NCBI RefSeq assembly: GCF_900110875.1
Contig: NZ_FOFM01000001.1
Coordinates: forward strand, 558,001 to 622,000
DNA: 64,000 nt
Source of the DNA: Pseudovibrio axinellae
GTDB taxonomy: Bacteria; Pseudomonadota; Alphaproteobacteria; Rhizobiales; Stappiaceae
Direction: 5' to 3'
Shown here piece after piece: positions 17,354-26,472 of this stretch. The notes beneath the pieces were generated by a model. It saw only the letters and a program-made list of their open reading frames with translations. It was not told the origin of the DNA and ran no database searches. The position numbers and the translations under genes are program-made. How positions within the stretch are numbered: position 1 is the first letter of the stretch; the number at the start of each line of letters is the position of its first letter.

Positions 17354-18418
17354 ATGACACGTGACCATAACCTTCTGGATCGCCTTGGAATTCGCCTCCC
17401 AATCATTCAGGCACCCATGGCCGGGACTGCCACACCACAGCTGGCTGCGGCCGTTTCCAATGCTGGTGGGCTTGGGTCACTTGGGCTTGGCTCCTCCTCA
17501 GTTGAGGTTGCGCGCCAGATGATCTGCAAAACAAAAGAGCTTACACCACACTCATTTAACACCAATGTCTTTTGCCATCGGCCAGCTGTCGGTAACACGG
17601 AGAAAGAAAAGGCATGGGTTGATAGGCTCGCGCCGGAATTTAACCGATTTAACGCGCCTCCCCCGCAACAGATTCGTGAGATCTATACGTCCTTTCGTGC
17701 CAATGAAGAGATGTTTGAGATGCTTCTTGAGGAGGCTCCTCGCGTCATTAGCTTCCACTTTGGATTGCCAGAGCCGCATAAGATCAAGGCATTCAAGAAC
17801 CTTGGCATCATTTTGATGGCCAGTGCAACGAACGTTGATGATGCCCGCCAGATTGAGGCCGCAGGCATTGATGTGGTGATCGCGCAGGGCTGGGAGGCCG
17901 GAGGGCACCGGGGCTGTTTTGATGAAAACGAGCCGGACACGTGCTGCGGCGTGTTTGCCTTAACCCGGCTTTTTGCGCAGACCCTGTCTTTGCCGGTGGT
18001 CGCAGCTGGCGGCATTATGGACGGTGCTGGCATACGCGCTGCGTTAGCGCTTGGGGCAAGTGCCGCGCAATTGGGCACGGCATTTGTTGGGTGTGATGAA
18101 AGCAATGCCAACCAAAATTACCGCGCATTTCTGGCACGCGCGGGTGAGAACAGCACTGTCATGACACGTGTTGTCTCTGGCCGTCCTGCCCGCTGTTTGA
18201 CAAACAACATTACCCGCTGGGGCACAGACATTGCCGATGCTGATGTACCTGATTACCCCAAGCCTTATGACGCTGCCAAAGCACTTAATCTGGTGGCTGC
18301 CTCACAGGGCGAAGATGGGTTTGGGGCCTATTGGGCCGGACAAGGCGCCCCGCTTGCGCGTGCTATGCCTGCACAAAAATTGATGGAGACATTGGAACGC
18401 GAACTCGCAGCTGAATGA
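17354..18418 (+). CDS. Nitronate monooxygenase (2-nitropropane dioxygenase) family FMN enzyme
   Basis: A 354-residue TIM-barrel flavoprotein of the NMO family, which oxidises alkyl nitronates such as propionate-3-nitronate. Motifs visible are QAPMAGTATPQLAAAVSNAGGLGSLG at the N-terminus, VVIAQGWEAGGHRG (catalytic His region, about residue 180) and VVAAGGIMDGAGIRAALALGASAAQLGTAF (FMN phosphate binding, about 220-250). The ATG at 17354 matches homologue starts. It is followed by the AraC/GyrI regulator about 110 bp downstream on the same strand. Confidence 0.88.
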   Translation: MTRDHNLLDRLGIRLPIIQAPMAGTATPQLAAAVSNAGGLGSLGLGSSSVEVARQMICKTKELTPHSFNTNVFCHRPAVGNTEKEKAWVDRLAPEFNRFNAPPPQQIREIYTSFRANEEMFEMLLEEAPRVISFHFGLPEPHKIKAFKNLGIILMASATNVDDARQIEAAGIDVVIAQGWEAGGHRGCFDENEPDTCCGVFALTRLFAQTLSLPVVAAGGIMDGAGIRAALALGASAAQLGTAFVGCDESNANQNYRAFLARAGENSTVMTRVVSGRPARCLTNNITRWGTDIADADVPDYPKPYDAAKALNLVAASQGEDGFGAYWAGQGAPLARAMPAQKLMETLERELAAE

Positions 18419-18527
18419 GAGCACTACCCAATTGCTTGCGCTTGCATGATGGATCACATTTGATAGGTTCATCTGATTGGTGATCCTTGTTTCGCCCGAA
18501 ACCATTTTGCAGCAACCGGTGTTTTTC

Positions 18528-19469
18528 ATGCCTTCTCTCAGTCAGCAGCAAAAAATCTATGTTCAGCGTATTAACCGCGCGATCGATTTTATTGAGCAGA
18601 ACATTCAGCGTGATCTTTCGCTTGCACAGATTGCGGAGGCGGCGCGGTTCTCTGATTTTCACTTTCACCGCATTTTCAAAGCTATGACGGGAGAGACCGT
18701 CAACCAGTTCACCAACCGGATCAGGCTGGAAAAATCAGCACTCCGGTTGAGGCAAAATCCGGGCATCTCCATTACTGAAGTGGCACTGGACATGGGCTTT
18801 GCCTCCTCCTCCTCGTTTGCGCGGGCTTTTCACGCAAATTTTGGCAAGAGCGCCAGTGCGTGGCGTAAGGATGCGTTGCAAAATAGCAAGATCAGCCAAA
18901 TACAAAGCAAGATCGGCAAAGCCGCAGCTGAGAGCGATCTTTACCTTGACCAACAGACACAAACGTTCGTTGAGGATAGAGGCCAAGCGATGGATAGCCT
19001 AGGAATAACCGTCAAAACTTTGGAACCAAGACGCGTTGCTTATGTGCGCGCCATGGGGGACTTTCAAAAGAACCCTGAAATCATCGCGGACACTTGGGGC
19101 AAGCTGATGAGCTGGGCCGGTCCGCGCGGGTTGATTGGTACGGCAGAAACGCTTTGCATGTTTCATGATGACCCAGAGGTGACAGACAGTGAGCTGATGC
19201 GCTTTAGCTCCTGCGTGACTTTGGAGCGTGATGTGGATGTTTCTGGAGAAGTGGGCAAGATGAGCGTTGCTGGCGGGGCTTATGCATGTGGGCACTTCAA
19301 CATTTCCCATGAGCAATCCCAGGGTGCCTGGGAGGTCATGTTTGGTGAGTGGTTGCCGACCAGCGGCTATGAACCTGAGAACCGACCATGCTTCCAGATG
19401 TACCCTTCCATGTCTTCAGGCCCTGAGAAGCAAGATGTTTACATCTGCATTCCTGTTCGACCTTTGTGA
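18528..19469 (+). CDS. AraC-family regulator with GyrI-like effector domain
   Basis: A 313-residue protein. The N-terminal 100 residues form the two AraC helix-turn-helix units (LSLAQIAEAARFSDFHFHRIF and ISITEVALDMGFASSSSFARAF), and residues about 155-313 form a GyrI/SOUL-type small-molecule domain opening with LEPRRVAYVRAMGDFQ. Relatives (SbmC/Rob-like) respond to amphipathic drugs. The ATG at 18528 aligns with family starts; a TTG at 18477 would add 17 residues. It ends 8 bp before the alpha/beta-hydrolase gene, so the two are likely one operon. Confidence 0.85.
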   Translation: MPSLSQQQKIYVQRINRAIDFIEQNIQRDLSLAQIAEAARFSDFHFHRIFKAMTGETVNQFTNRIRLEKSALRLRQNPGISITEVALDMGFASSSSFARAFHANFGKSASAWRKDALQNSKISQIQSKIGKAAAESDLYLDQQTQTFVEDRGQAMDSLGITVKTLEPRRVAYVRAMGDFQKNPEIIADTWGKLMSWAGPRGLIGTAETLCMFHDDPEVTDSELMRFSSCVTLERDVDVSGEVGKMSVAGGAYACGHFNISHEQSQGAWEVMFGEWLPTSGYEPENRPCFQMYPSMSSGPEKQDVYICIPVRPL

Positions 19470-19477
19470 GTTAACCT

Positions 19478-20545
19478 ATGACATTGCGAGCTAAGAAAAT
19501 GGCCTATTGGATTTTAGGCAGCGTCATGTTGTGCCTTGTTGCCGGTGGTGCAGCCTTTTGGTGGATGATGCAACAACCGCTTTATAAACACGGACAGGCA
19601 GCCAAACTGGCTGAGCAAGACCCTGTTAGCATGGACGGGGAACGCTTTTGGGTAGAGCCGAACATGTCCCTCACCTACTTTGCGCGGGGGGAAGGTAAGC
19701 CGATCCTTTATGTTCACGGCGGACCGGGCACTCCGCCAGATATCTCCGCTGCTGCGCTGGATGCCTTGGGGGAGAACTACAAGACCTATTACTATGACCA
19801 ACGCGGCACAGGTGGCTCGACACGTCCGTTTGATCGTTTTAATGCCAAGGACGGGACGTGGGGTAACGTACAAAAGCTGGAGGGCACGCTTGGCCTTGCC
19901 CAGCAGCTGGCGGATATGGAACGCATTCGTAAATTGCTGGGTCAGGACCGCATCATCGTTGTGGGGCATTCCTTTGGCGCCTTCATGGCCGCGTTGTATG
20001 CTGCAGAATTTCCGCAAGGTGTCGACAAGCTGGTGCTGCTCAACCCTGCAGATTTACTGGAGTTTCCCAATAGTCGTGAGGGCTTGTATGGCGCCATAGA
20101 AAAGCGACTGCCTGCTGAGGATCAAGATGCCTTTAAAGCTTGGCTGGCGCAGTACATGGATTTTGGCAATGTGTTTTCAAAAAGCGAAGCTGAGCTGCAA
20201 GTGCTGGATGCCAGGTTCCTGCCGTTTTATGAAAAGGCAATTGGCAAGATCCCGCAGGGCGTGCCCAGCCCACCGTTGGATGCGACCGGGAACTGGCAGG
20301 TACGGGGCGTGTTCTTCAGCATGGGACGGCGGCATGACTGGCGCGGATTGATGGGCAAGATCACTGCCCCAACACTGGTGGTGCATGGGGGGCGTGACTT
20401 TCAGCCCAAAGAGATTGCCGAGGAGTATGTTGCCAATATCCCCGGTAGTACGCTCATTGAGATCAAGGATGCTGCTCATTTTCCGCAGTACACCCACCCT
20501 GAACAACTGGCTGCGCAGTTAGATCACTTTTTGAACGACAAGTAA
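19478..20545 (+). CDS. Membrane-anchored alpha/beta hydrolase, proline-iminopeptidase-like
   Basis: A 355-residue alpha/beta hydrolase with an N-terminal anchor (about residues 8-30). The oxyanion-hole motif VHGGPGTPPD (about 80) is the HGGPG signature of proline iminopeptidases, the nucleophile elbow is VGHSFGAF (about 165), the acid lies in VVHGGRDFQP and the catalytic His in DAAHFPQYTHP. It probably acts on the outer face of the inner membrane. The preceding AraC/GyrI regulator may control it. The gene ends 1 bp from the convergent rsuA gene. Confidence 0.83.
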   Translation: MTLRAKKMAYWILGSVMLCLVAGGAAFWWMMQQPLYKHGQAAKLAEQDPVSMDGERFWVEPNMSLTYFARGEGKPILYVHGGPGTPPDISAAALDALGENYKTYYYDQRGTGGSTRPFDRFNAKDGTWGNVQKLEGTLGLAQQLADMERIRKLLGQDRIIVVGHSFGAFMAALYAAEFPQGVDKLVLLNPADLLEFPNSREGLYGAIEKRLPAEDQDAFKAWLAQYMDFGNVFSKSEAELQVLDARFLPFYEKAIGKIPQGVPSPPLDATGNWQVRGVFFSMGRRHDWRGLMGKITAPTLVVHGGRDFQPKEIAEEYVANIPGSTLIEIKDAAHFPQYTHPEQLAAQLDHFLNDK

Positions 20546-20546
20546 A

Positions 20547-21254
20547 TTAGGCGCTATCGCCAAAGATCCTATCAATATCGGCGGTACCCAGCAGCTTCCA
20601 TTGGCCTTCCTCAACACCATCCAATGTGAGGCCGCCAAGCTGGGCGCGGTGGAGTTTGGTTACATGATTGCCGGTTGCTGCAAACATGCGCCGGACCTGA
20701 TGATAACGGCCCTCATGCAGCGTGAGGCGGGCTGTGGTCTCAGACAAGACTTCCAATTCCGCCGGTTTAAGCGGGCTGGTATCGTTTTCCAGCATCATTT
20801 CACCGGAAGCGAACTGGTCGGCTTCCCCGCCTGTCATTGGGCGGTCGAGTTCGACCTCGTAGACTTTTGCCACATCTGCTTTGGGCGAGATGATCTGGTG
20901 CAGGAGCTTTCCATCATCGGTGAACAACAGCAAGCCGGTTGTGTCCTTGTCCAATCTGCCCACAAAGGAGAGTGCTGGCTTGCGGACGCGGTAGCGGGCT
21001 GGCAGTAAGTCAAAGACCAGCCGTCCCCGGTCCTTCATGGAGCACGTGTAGCCAAGAGGCTTGTTGAGCAGGATAACGGAGCCTTCTGGCGGGTCCAACG
21101 GCTCGTCATCGAACAGGATGTCTTCATGAGCCAGCTTGCTATCGGCTTTTATCGGGTTTCCGTCCTTGTCGGTGACCCAACCATTGCGGATGGCCGCCTG
21201 CATTTCCTTGCGGCTGCCGTATCCCAGATTTGCCAATAGTTTCACAAGTCTCAT
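20547..21254 (-). CDS. rsuA: Pseudouridine synthase, RsuA/RluE family
   Basis: A 235-residue rRNA pseudouridine synthase. An S4 RNA-binding domain lies at residues 1-48 (RLVKLLANLGYGSRKEMQAA), followed by the catalytic domain with VGRLDKDTTGLLLFTDDG (catalytic Asp, about residue 103) and the C-terminal HEGRYHQVRRMFAATGNHV. RsuA isomerises U516 of 16S rRNA; RluB/E/F relatives act on 23S rRNA, so the exact target is not certain. It shares strand with rsmC about 130 bp upstream. Confidence 0.87.
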   Translation of the reverse strand: MRLVKLLANLGYGSRKEMQAAIRNGWVTDKDGNPIKADSKLAHEDILFDDEPLDPPEGSVILLNKPLGYTCSMKDRGRLVFDLLPARYRVRKPALSFVGRLDKDTTGLLLFTDDGKLLHQIISPKADVAKVYEVELDRPMTGGEADQFASGEMMLENDTSPLKPAELEVLSETTARLTLHEGRYHQVRRMFAATGNHVTKLHRAQLGGLTLDGVEEGQWKLLGTADIDRIFGDSA

Positions 21255-21277
21255 TATTCGAACCTTCGGTTCTGTTG

Positions 21278-21375
21278 CCGCGTACGCTTACCCGAAAACC
21301 GGTGCCCACTTTTCGGGCGTACGTGTTTGCCGCGTACGCTCATCCAAAAACCGGCACCCACTTTTTGGGCGTACG
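21278..21375. repeat. Two tandem copies of a palindromic intergenic element
   Basis: Two 46-bp copies (21278-21323 and 21330-21375) lie between rsmC and rsuA. Each has the form CGTACGC, spacer, CCCGAAAA or TCCAAAAA, CCGGYRCCCAC, TTTTCGGG or TTTTTGGG, CGTACG, and folds into a long stem. The core resembles the 'ACCGGTGCCCACTTTTCGG' palindromic repeats common between genes in Rhizobiales (RIME-like). Where the copies differ in the stem, G:C in copy 1 is replaced by A:T in copy 2. Confidence 0.75.
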
Positions 21376-21385
21376 CGCGCTTTAC

Positions 21386-22429
21386 TTACTTATTTGCTTT
21401 AATCGCGCGGATGACTTTGTAGCCGTTCTGGTCTGCCATGATCTCGTAGGAGGCGAACACCTTATCCAGCGTTGCTTCATATGGAAGATGACGGTTGGCG
21501 ACCAACCACAGATGACCGGATGGACGCAAGCCACGGGCGGCGGACTTGATGAACTCTTGCCCGATATCTGCACGGTCCTGCTTGCCACCAGCGTGGAATG
21601 GCGGGTTGGTGAAGATGAAATCGTAGGTGCGTGCCAGCTTCTTGGTGGCATCCTGCCAGATGAAGTCCAGCGCGACCTCTCCGGTTTTGCCCTTCAGGTT
21701 CTGCTCAGCCAGATCCAGCGCGCGCTTTTCAGCCTCATAAAGATCAATGGCTTTGACCTTTTCGCGTTTGGCAACTTCACGGGTCAGGTAGCCAAAACCA
21801 CAGCCCAGATCTGCACCACGTCCTGCCAGCTTTTCCGGCAGCGTGGCGACGAGCAGCTGTGAGGCTTTGTCCAGATGGTCCCATGCGAACACGCCCGGAC
21901 GGCTGATAAACTCGCCCTCCATGATTTCGCGGGATTCGTCTAGTTTCAGCCACTCTTCCACCAACTCGTGGTTTACGGTTTCTGGTGTCACTTCGGCCCA
22001 AAACACACGGCATTTGTTTTTGGAAATTTTGCCTGTATTGCCTGCCAGCTTGGTCAGATCGCTCTCAGCTGTTTTTGCACCTTCTGTGTTAGAGGCACTT
22101 GCAACAACAAGACCGCCCTGCGCAGCAGACTTTACAGCTTTTGCCATAAGCGCACGGGCTTCATCGCGCTGGCGTGGTGGCAACAACAACACAACCGGGT
22201 ACTGGCCATCAACCTGTGGTGATACGGTGAAACCAGCGCGTTCCAGATTGTCTTTGTCCGGTGCAAAGGTCTGTTGGCAGATCATGCGGTTCTTGGCGAT
22301 GCCGTTCATGGCAAAGCCCATGCGTGCGCGCAGGAAGAGTGCCTTTTGATCAGCAGAGCCGTCTTTAAAGAAGTCTAGCAAACCATCTTCAAATGGCAGC
22401 AACAGCGTATCGAGAGCTGAATCTTTCAT
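21386..22429 (-). CDS. rsmC: 16S rRNA (guanine-N2) methyltransferase RsmC-like
   Basis: A 347-residue class I SAM methyltransferase in the two-domain RsmC/RlmG layout. The N-terminal half is a degenerate methyltransferase fold; the C-terminal half has the SAM motif LGCGFGYLTREVAKR (about residue 203) and the catalytic IFTNPPFHAGG (about 278), typical of base N2-guanine methylases. RsmC methylates G1207 of 16S rRNA. The gene is adjacent to a pseudouridine synthase gene on the same strand, consistent with an rRNA-modification pair. Confidence 0.88.
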   Translation of the reverse strand: MKDSALDTLLLPFEDGLLDFFKDGSADQKALFLRARMGFAMNGIAKNRMICQQTFAPDKDNLERAGFTVSPQVDGQYPVVLLLPPRQRDEARALMAKAVKSAAQGGLVVASASNTEGAKTAESDLTKLAGNTGKISKNKCRVFWAEVTPETVNHELVEEWLKLDESREIMEGEFISRPGVFAWDHLDKASQLLVATLPEKLAGRGADLGCGFGYLTREVAKREKVKAIDLYEAEKRALDLAEQNLKGKTGEVALDFIWQDATKKLARTYDFIFTNPPFHAGGKQDRADIGQEFIKSAARGLRPSGHLWLVANRHLPYEATLDKVFASYEIMADQNGYKVIRAIKANK

Positions 22430-22505
22430 CTTATTCTTATCCTTGCTGCCTTAGGGCCTTGTCGCGGTTCATTAAAATCACGCGCCACACCCAAGGTTTT
22501 TGTTT

Positions 22506-24107
22506 TTAAGAGGTATGCACAATCTCGCGTGTTTCGCGGAATCCGATATCACTGTTCTTTTCGCCTACATAGGATACTTCCCAAGCATTCTTGAAGAGGT
22601 ATACAGGCTTGTCGTCCCGGTCCAACGCCACATTTGCGCGGTTGGTTTCAAGGAACTTATCGAGCTTGAGCTTGTCTTCACACTCAATCCAGCGGGCTGT
22701 GTTGTACATGGCTGTTTCAAAGCCAATTTCTGTCTGGTATTCAGCCTTGAGACGATCCACCACAACATCGAGCTGAAGAACACCAACCACCCCAACAATC
22801 CAGTTGGTGCCGATGGCTGGTTTGAAGATTTGTACCAAGCCTTCTTCTGCCAGATCTTCCAGACCGCGGCGCATCTGTTTCACGCGCATGGTATCTGTAA
22901 GGCGCACACGGCGCAGAATTTCTGGCGCAAATGCTGGCAGGCCTGTTACGTGGATCTCTTCGCCTTCTGACAGGGTGTCCCCCACACGCAGCTGGCCATG
23001 GTTTGGCACACCGATCACATCGCCCGGGTAGGCTTTTTCCGCAATCTCACGCTCTTCTGCAAAAAAGAAGATTGGAGCGGACACTGTAATCGGCTTGCCT
23101 GCACGTACATGCTTTAGCTTCATACCGCGCTTAAACGTACCAGAACACAAACGCACAAATGCAATACGGTCACGGTGTTTGGGGTCCATGTTGGCCTGAA
23201 CCTTGAACACAAAGCCCGTGACCTTCTTCTCATCTGGCGTGATGACACGGCCACCAGTTGCTGGCTGCGAATGGGGCGCTGGCGCATGTTCTGCAATAAA
23301 GTCCAAAAGCTGGTCAATACCGTAGTCGCGCAGCGCGGACCCGAAGAAAACCGGGGTCAAGTGACCTTCAAGGAAGCTCTCGCGGTCAAACTCTGGGTAG
23401 CCTGCACCGCCAAGTTCCACATTTTCTTCCAGCTCTTCGCGGATGTTGTCAAACAGCTCACCAACCAGTTCAGGGTCTTCCAGACCTTCAACTTTCTTGA
23501 TGGTATCAAGCGCACCGCCACGGCCTTCGCTAGAGGTAAAGAAGCGGTTACCAATATGATCGAATACGCCGAAGAAGTCAGAGCCCATACCAACCGGCCA
23601 GCTCATTGGTGCCACATCAAGAGCCAATGCCTCTTGGATCTCATCAATGACTTCCATCGGGTGGCGACCTTCACGGTCGATCTTGTTGATGAAGGTGATG
23701 ATTGGAATATCGCGCAGGCGGCAAACTTCGAAGAGTTTGCGGGTCTGGGTTTCGATACCCTTTGCAGCGTCAATCACCATGATCGCTGCATCAACAGCTG
23801 TCAGTGTACGGTATGTATCTTCAGAAAAGTCTTCGTGGCCCGGCGTATCAAGCAGGTTAAAGAGAATGCCATCGCGTTCAAACGTCATCACGGAGGAAGA
23901 AACAGAGATACCACGTTCCTGTTCAATCTTCATCCAATCAGAACGAGCACGGCGGCGTTCACCACGGGCGCGCACCTGCCCCGCAGCACGGATCGCACCA
24001 CCGCCAAGCAGCAGCTTTTCTGTCAGCGTGGTTTTACCAGCATCCGGGTGTGAAATGATCGCAAACGTGCGGCGCGCCAAATATGGCTCTTTGCCTGCTC
24101 CGCTCAT
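22506..24107 (-). CDS. prfC: Peptide chain release factor 3
   Basis: A 533-residue translational GTPase that recycles RF1/RF2 after peptide release. G1 is SHPDAGKTTLTEKL (about residue 18), G3 DTPGHEDF (about 90) and G4 TFINKIDREGR (about 145); the C-terminal RF3 domain contains VVGVLQLDVVVDRLKAEY. The ATG at 24107 has a strong AAAGGAGG ribosome-binding site, so it is preferred over the in-frame start at 24128. Full length for the family. Confidence 0.95.
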   Translation of the reverse strand: MSGAGKEPYLARRTFAIISHPDAGKTTLTEKLLLGGGAIRAAGQVRARGERRRARSDWMKIEQERGISVSSSVMTFERDGILFNLLDTPGHEDFSEDTYRTLTAVDAAIMVIDAAKGIETQTRKLFEVCRLRDIPIITFINKIDREGRHPMEVIDEIQEALALDVAPMSWPVGMGSDFFGVFDHIGNRFFTSSEGRGGALDTIKKVEGLEDPELVGELFDNIREELEENVELGGAGYPEFDRESFLEGHLTPVFFGSALRDYGIDQLLDFIAEHAPAPHSQPATGGRVITPDEKKVTGFVFKVQANMDPKHRDRIAFVRLCSGTFKRGMKLKHVRAGKPITVSAPIFFFAEEREIAEKAYPGDVIGVPNHGQLRVGDTLSEGEEIHVTGLPAFAPEILRRVRLTDTMRVKQMRRGLEDLAEEGLVQIFKPAIGTNWIVGVVGVLQLDVVVDRLKAEYQTEIGFETAMYNTARWIECEDKLKLDKFLETNRANVALDRDDKPVYLFKNAWEVSYVGEKNSDIGFRETREIVHTS

Positions 24108-24496
24108 AGAGCCTCCTTTTGCAGGCAAATTCCTGCATCATCATTGAAAATGCAGAATTGAGGCCGATTACCCGGCGCGCATGTTTTAAAGCACGTTTCT
24201 GATAGTTGTAAGCTACTTTTCAGGAACACACTTCAGCGCACAAAACTGCTGAAACCTTTGTTGGAGTGGGTTTTATAGAATGTGATGCAGCAACACCAGC
24301 CCTCGCCTCAACTTTTCCGGCATGAAACGACCACCGCGTGTTGAAACCAATCATACCGAACGCTCTAGCTCGCACTCCCGCGTTGCAGCTGGGTCGGTTG
24401 CAAATTAAAGCTTAGTTCGATCGGGATCGAAACATCACGCTCAAAGCGTGTACTACTCATGTGCGCAGTTCACTTTATGACTGCGAGGAAGCCCCG
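24108..24496. other. Intergenic region, no gene seen
   Basis: A 389-bp stretch between the divergent prfC and the hypothetical gene at 24497. I see no RNA gene and no convincing terminator; it presumably holds both promoters. Confidence 0.4.
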
Positions 24497-25165
24497 ATGT
24501 TACTTAACTACCTGTACTCCAACTTTTATGAGGAGCACACCTTCATTGATATGCTTGGCGTTTCTGCGCACGACTTGCAAAGTTTGCAAGTTCGCCGGCT
24601 TATGCCTGCGGCATCCTACCTTTTTACCAGTGCATCCTCCTGCACATCCTTCCCTGGAGACTATCAGGACCAAGAGCTTTATCGCTTTCATCAAAAAGGT
24701 CACCATTGCTGGTTTACAGATCTACAGCGCTATGGCCTCACCGACGAACAGGCTGCCAAAGCTTTCTTTCTTACCCGTTTTCGCAGTGCAAAGACTGCCT
24801 TTCAAAGCGGAGAACTGGGAGGCCAGTTACAGGCCGTTTACCCTGATGCATTTACAGCATTTGACAGTGACCTGGAGGACAGGACCTGGGATCACTTTTT
24901 AAATGGGACCTATGGGCTGTGTACTTTTGACGGACAGCCAGAAACCATCTTCTTAAAGCAGGCTGGTGTACGTTTTATCAAACAAATCATAATGGTAGAA
25001 CCTGCGTATTTGCCAAAAGATCATCTGGAGGTTTTGCAGGCACTCGTCGACTTGCTCGATCGCGTTGAATCTAACTTTGCACCACATGAAGTCGCGGCAT
25101 CCTCGAGACAAAGTTGTATCATTGATGTGCGCAAGAGGTATTTGGCTACCAAGGATTTTGCCTAA
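24497..25165 (+). CDS. Hypothetical protein, possibly DUF6058-like
   Basis: A 222-residue soluble protein. The ATG at 24497 is supported by GCGAGGAAG just upstream; a longer reading from 24461 lacks a site. The N-terminus (YLYSNFYEEHTFIDMLGVS, then AHDLQSLQVRRLMPAASYLF) looks like a short helical, MerR/HTH-like segment for choosing a ligand or partner. The middle is rich in aromatic residues and Cys (SCTSFPGDYQDQELYRFHQKG) and the C-terminal 60 residues are helical. The layout recalls DUF6058 proteins, which often accompany natural-product genes, but I cannot confirm this, and no such cluster is nearby. It is alone on its strand. Confidence 0.6.
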   Translation: MLLNYLYSNFYEEHTFIDMLGVSAHDLQSLQVRRLMPAASYLFTSASSCTSFPGDYQDQELYRFHQKGHHCWFTDLQRYGLTDEQAAKAFFLTRFRSAKTAFQSGELGGQLQAVYPDAFTAFDSDLEDRTWDHFLNGTYGLCTFDGQPETIFLKQAGVRFIKQIIMVEPAYLPKDHLEVLQALVDLLDRVESNFAPHEVAASSRQSCIIDVRKRYLATKDFA

Positions 25166-25250
25166 GCCTTTGTATAGCGTCTATGTGGGGTAGCGTCCTT
25201 GCGTACTGAGGCAAGAACAACGCAAAGACGTGCAGCCGTTTGCTCAAAGT

Positions 25251-25277
25251 GCCCCTTGTTGTTAATCTCCAAGGGGC
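25251..25277. terminator. Hairpin between convergent genes
   Basis: GCCCCTTG (25251-25258) pairs with CAAGGGGC (25270-25277) around an 11-nt loop, 85 bp after the hypothetical gene and 10 bp before the stop of the SnoaL-like gene. Weak T-run on either side; possibly bidirectional. Confidence 0.5.
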
Positions 25278-25287
25278 AAAGTTTACG

Positions 25288-25749
25288 TTATGCAGCTTTT
25301 TCATCTGCCCGCGTTTGTGCCAGAACCGGAAGTTCCAGATTGCCATCCTGAAACTTGAAATTAAAGCGGATGCTGTTGAATTTCCATGTACCGCCCTCGT
25401 GTACCAAGGTCATGTGATAGGTGCCGTAAACCACCCAAATATCACCACCCTCTGCGCCATCTATATAATGAGTTGCTGTTGCGTGGAGTTTGACATCGGC
25501 CTTTTGCTCTTTTGATTCAATCAGAGCGTTCCCAATCTGGTGGTGGGTCTGATCAAAGCCGGGCAACAGCTCTTTCCATGCTGTCGTAATCTCTTCAGGA
25601 GACAGATAGACCGGCTCGCCTGCCCCAAAAGAGGAATAATCCAGATGGACGCGGCCAGTCATGGTGGCTTCCACGGCCTCCCAATTTCGGTCGTCGACAT
25701 CAATGAAGAAACGACTTACACGATTTTGGATTGGCCCAATGGTGTCCAT
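25288..25749 (-). CDS. SnoaL/NTF2-like domain protein
   Basis: A 153-residue cone-shaped NTF2/SnoaL-like fold protein. Typical features are the N-terminal helix (IQNRVSRFFIDVDDRNWEAVEATM), the first strand VHLDYSSFG and the long C-terminal strands HYIDGAEGGDIWVVYGTYHMTLVHEGGTWKF. A good GGGAGA ribosome-binding site precedes the ATG at 25749. Family members bind or convert small hydrophobic ligands; the substrate is unknown. Single-gene unit. Confidence 0.8.
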   Translation of the reverse strand: MDTIGPIQNRVSRFFIDVDDRNWEAVEATMTGRVHLDYSSFGAGEPVYLSPEEITTAWKELLPGFDQTHHQIGNALIESKEQKADVKLHATATHYIDGAEGGDIWVVYGTYHMTLVHEGGTWKFNSIRFNFKFQDGNLELPVLAQTRADEKAA

Positions 25750-26390
25750 CTACATTCTCCCAGCTCAGTCAGAGCTTCGGAACATACTCTAACTATTTGA
25801 TATTTTGTGTAGCACTCGCCAAAAGCTCTGGCGGCTTTGAGGAAAACCTAATTCCATATCCGATACGTGCCGCGCCGCAGATACACTAGCGTATTTAATC
25901 GCGCCAGATACCCCATGAATATAACGATTACGCAGGCAATAAGGACCCTGTTCCGGTACTATGGTTTGTATTGTGATAACAACATGACATATTTCTGCCG
26001 CAAATGGACCAGCCTCACTGGGAGTCTTTTCCCACAGCCTGACGGCACATCCCAACCGAGAGATTTCCTTTATCTTACTGGTTCAATCACAACCGTCCCT
26101 GCACCAAGAGCGACTGAACTGTCGCTCACAAAGCCACTGCTCCACAGGGCATACCGTCTTGGCCCTACATGAGCGGGCAGGCAGCGGGCGCGGTTAAACC
26201 TGTCCCTCACTGTGCAAGTTATACCGCTGAGCGTTCCTCTTTGCCTTGCTGGCAAAAACGCAAATCTCCGCCATTTCCAGAGCATTTTTCATGACGCCTG
26301 CAACTGAGGTGATGAGTGATGTTTGCAGAGATCAGCGCCGTTGCTTTTTCGGCTGCATCAAAGCGAACACAACTGGTTGAGATTTATTTT
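25750..26390. other. Long intergenic region, no supported gene
   Basis: About 640 bp without a convincing gene. ORFs at 25867-26172 (+) and 26070-26285 (-) have no ribosome-binding site, no recognisable domain and low-complexity translations. It may contain decayed sequence or an unrecognised RNA. Confidence 0.4.
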
Positions 26391-26455
26391 ATAGTGATCA
26401 CTATTTTAAATATTGACATACCCCCTCACTTGTCGCTTTATATAGCTATCACTAC
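26391..26455 (+). promoter_or_regulatory. Promoter and paired TetR-type operators of the dehydrogenase gene
   Basis: A perfect 14-bp palindrome ATAGTGATCACTAT (26391-26404) lies just before a TTGACA -35 box (26413-26418). A second, imperfect copy ATAGCTATCACTAC (26442-26455, 11 of 14 matching) overlaps the likely -10 (TTTATA, about 26438-26443) and start site. The same motif covers the start codon of the TetR gene at 28268-28281, which suggests that repressor binds here. Confidence 0.7.
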
Positions 26456-26472
26456 ATAAATAGAGCAAAACA

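Noticed and set aside
24459-24902. 147-residue frame overlapping the 24497 gene in another frame
   Set aside because: The 24497 frame is longer and has the ribosome-binding site.
25867-26172. 101-residue frame in the 25750-26390 gap
   Set aside because: No ribosome-binding site, no domain, and an arbitrary-looking translation.
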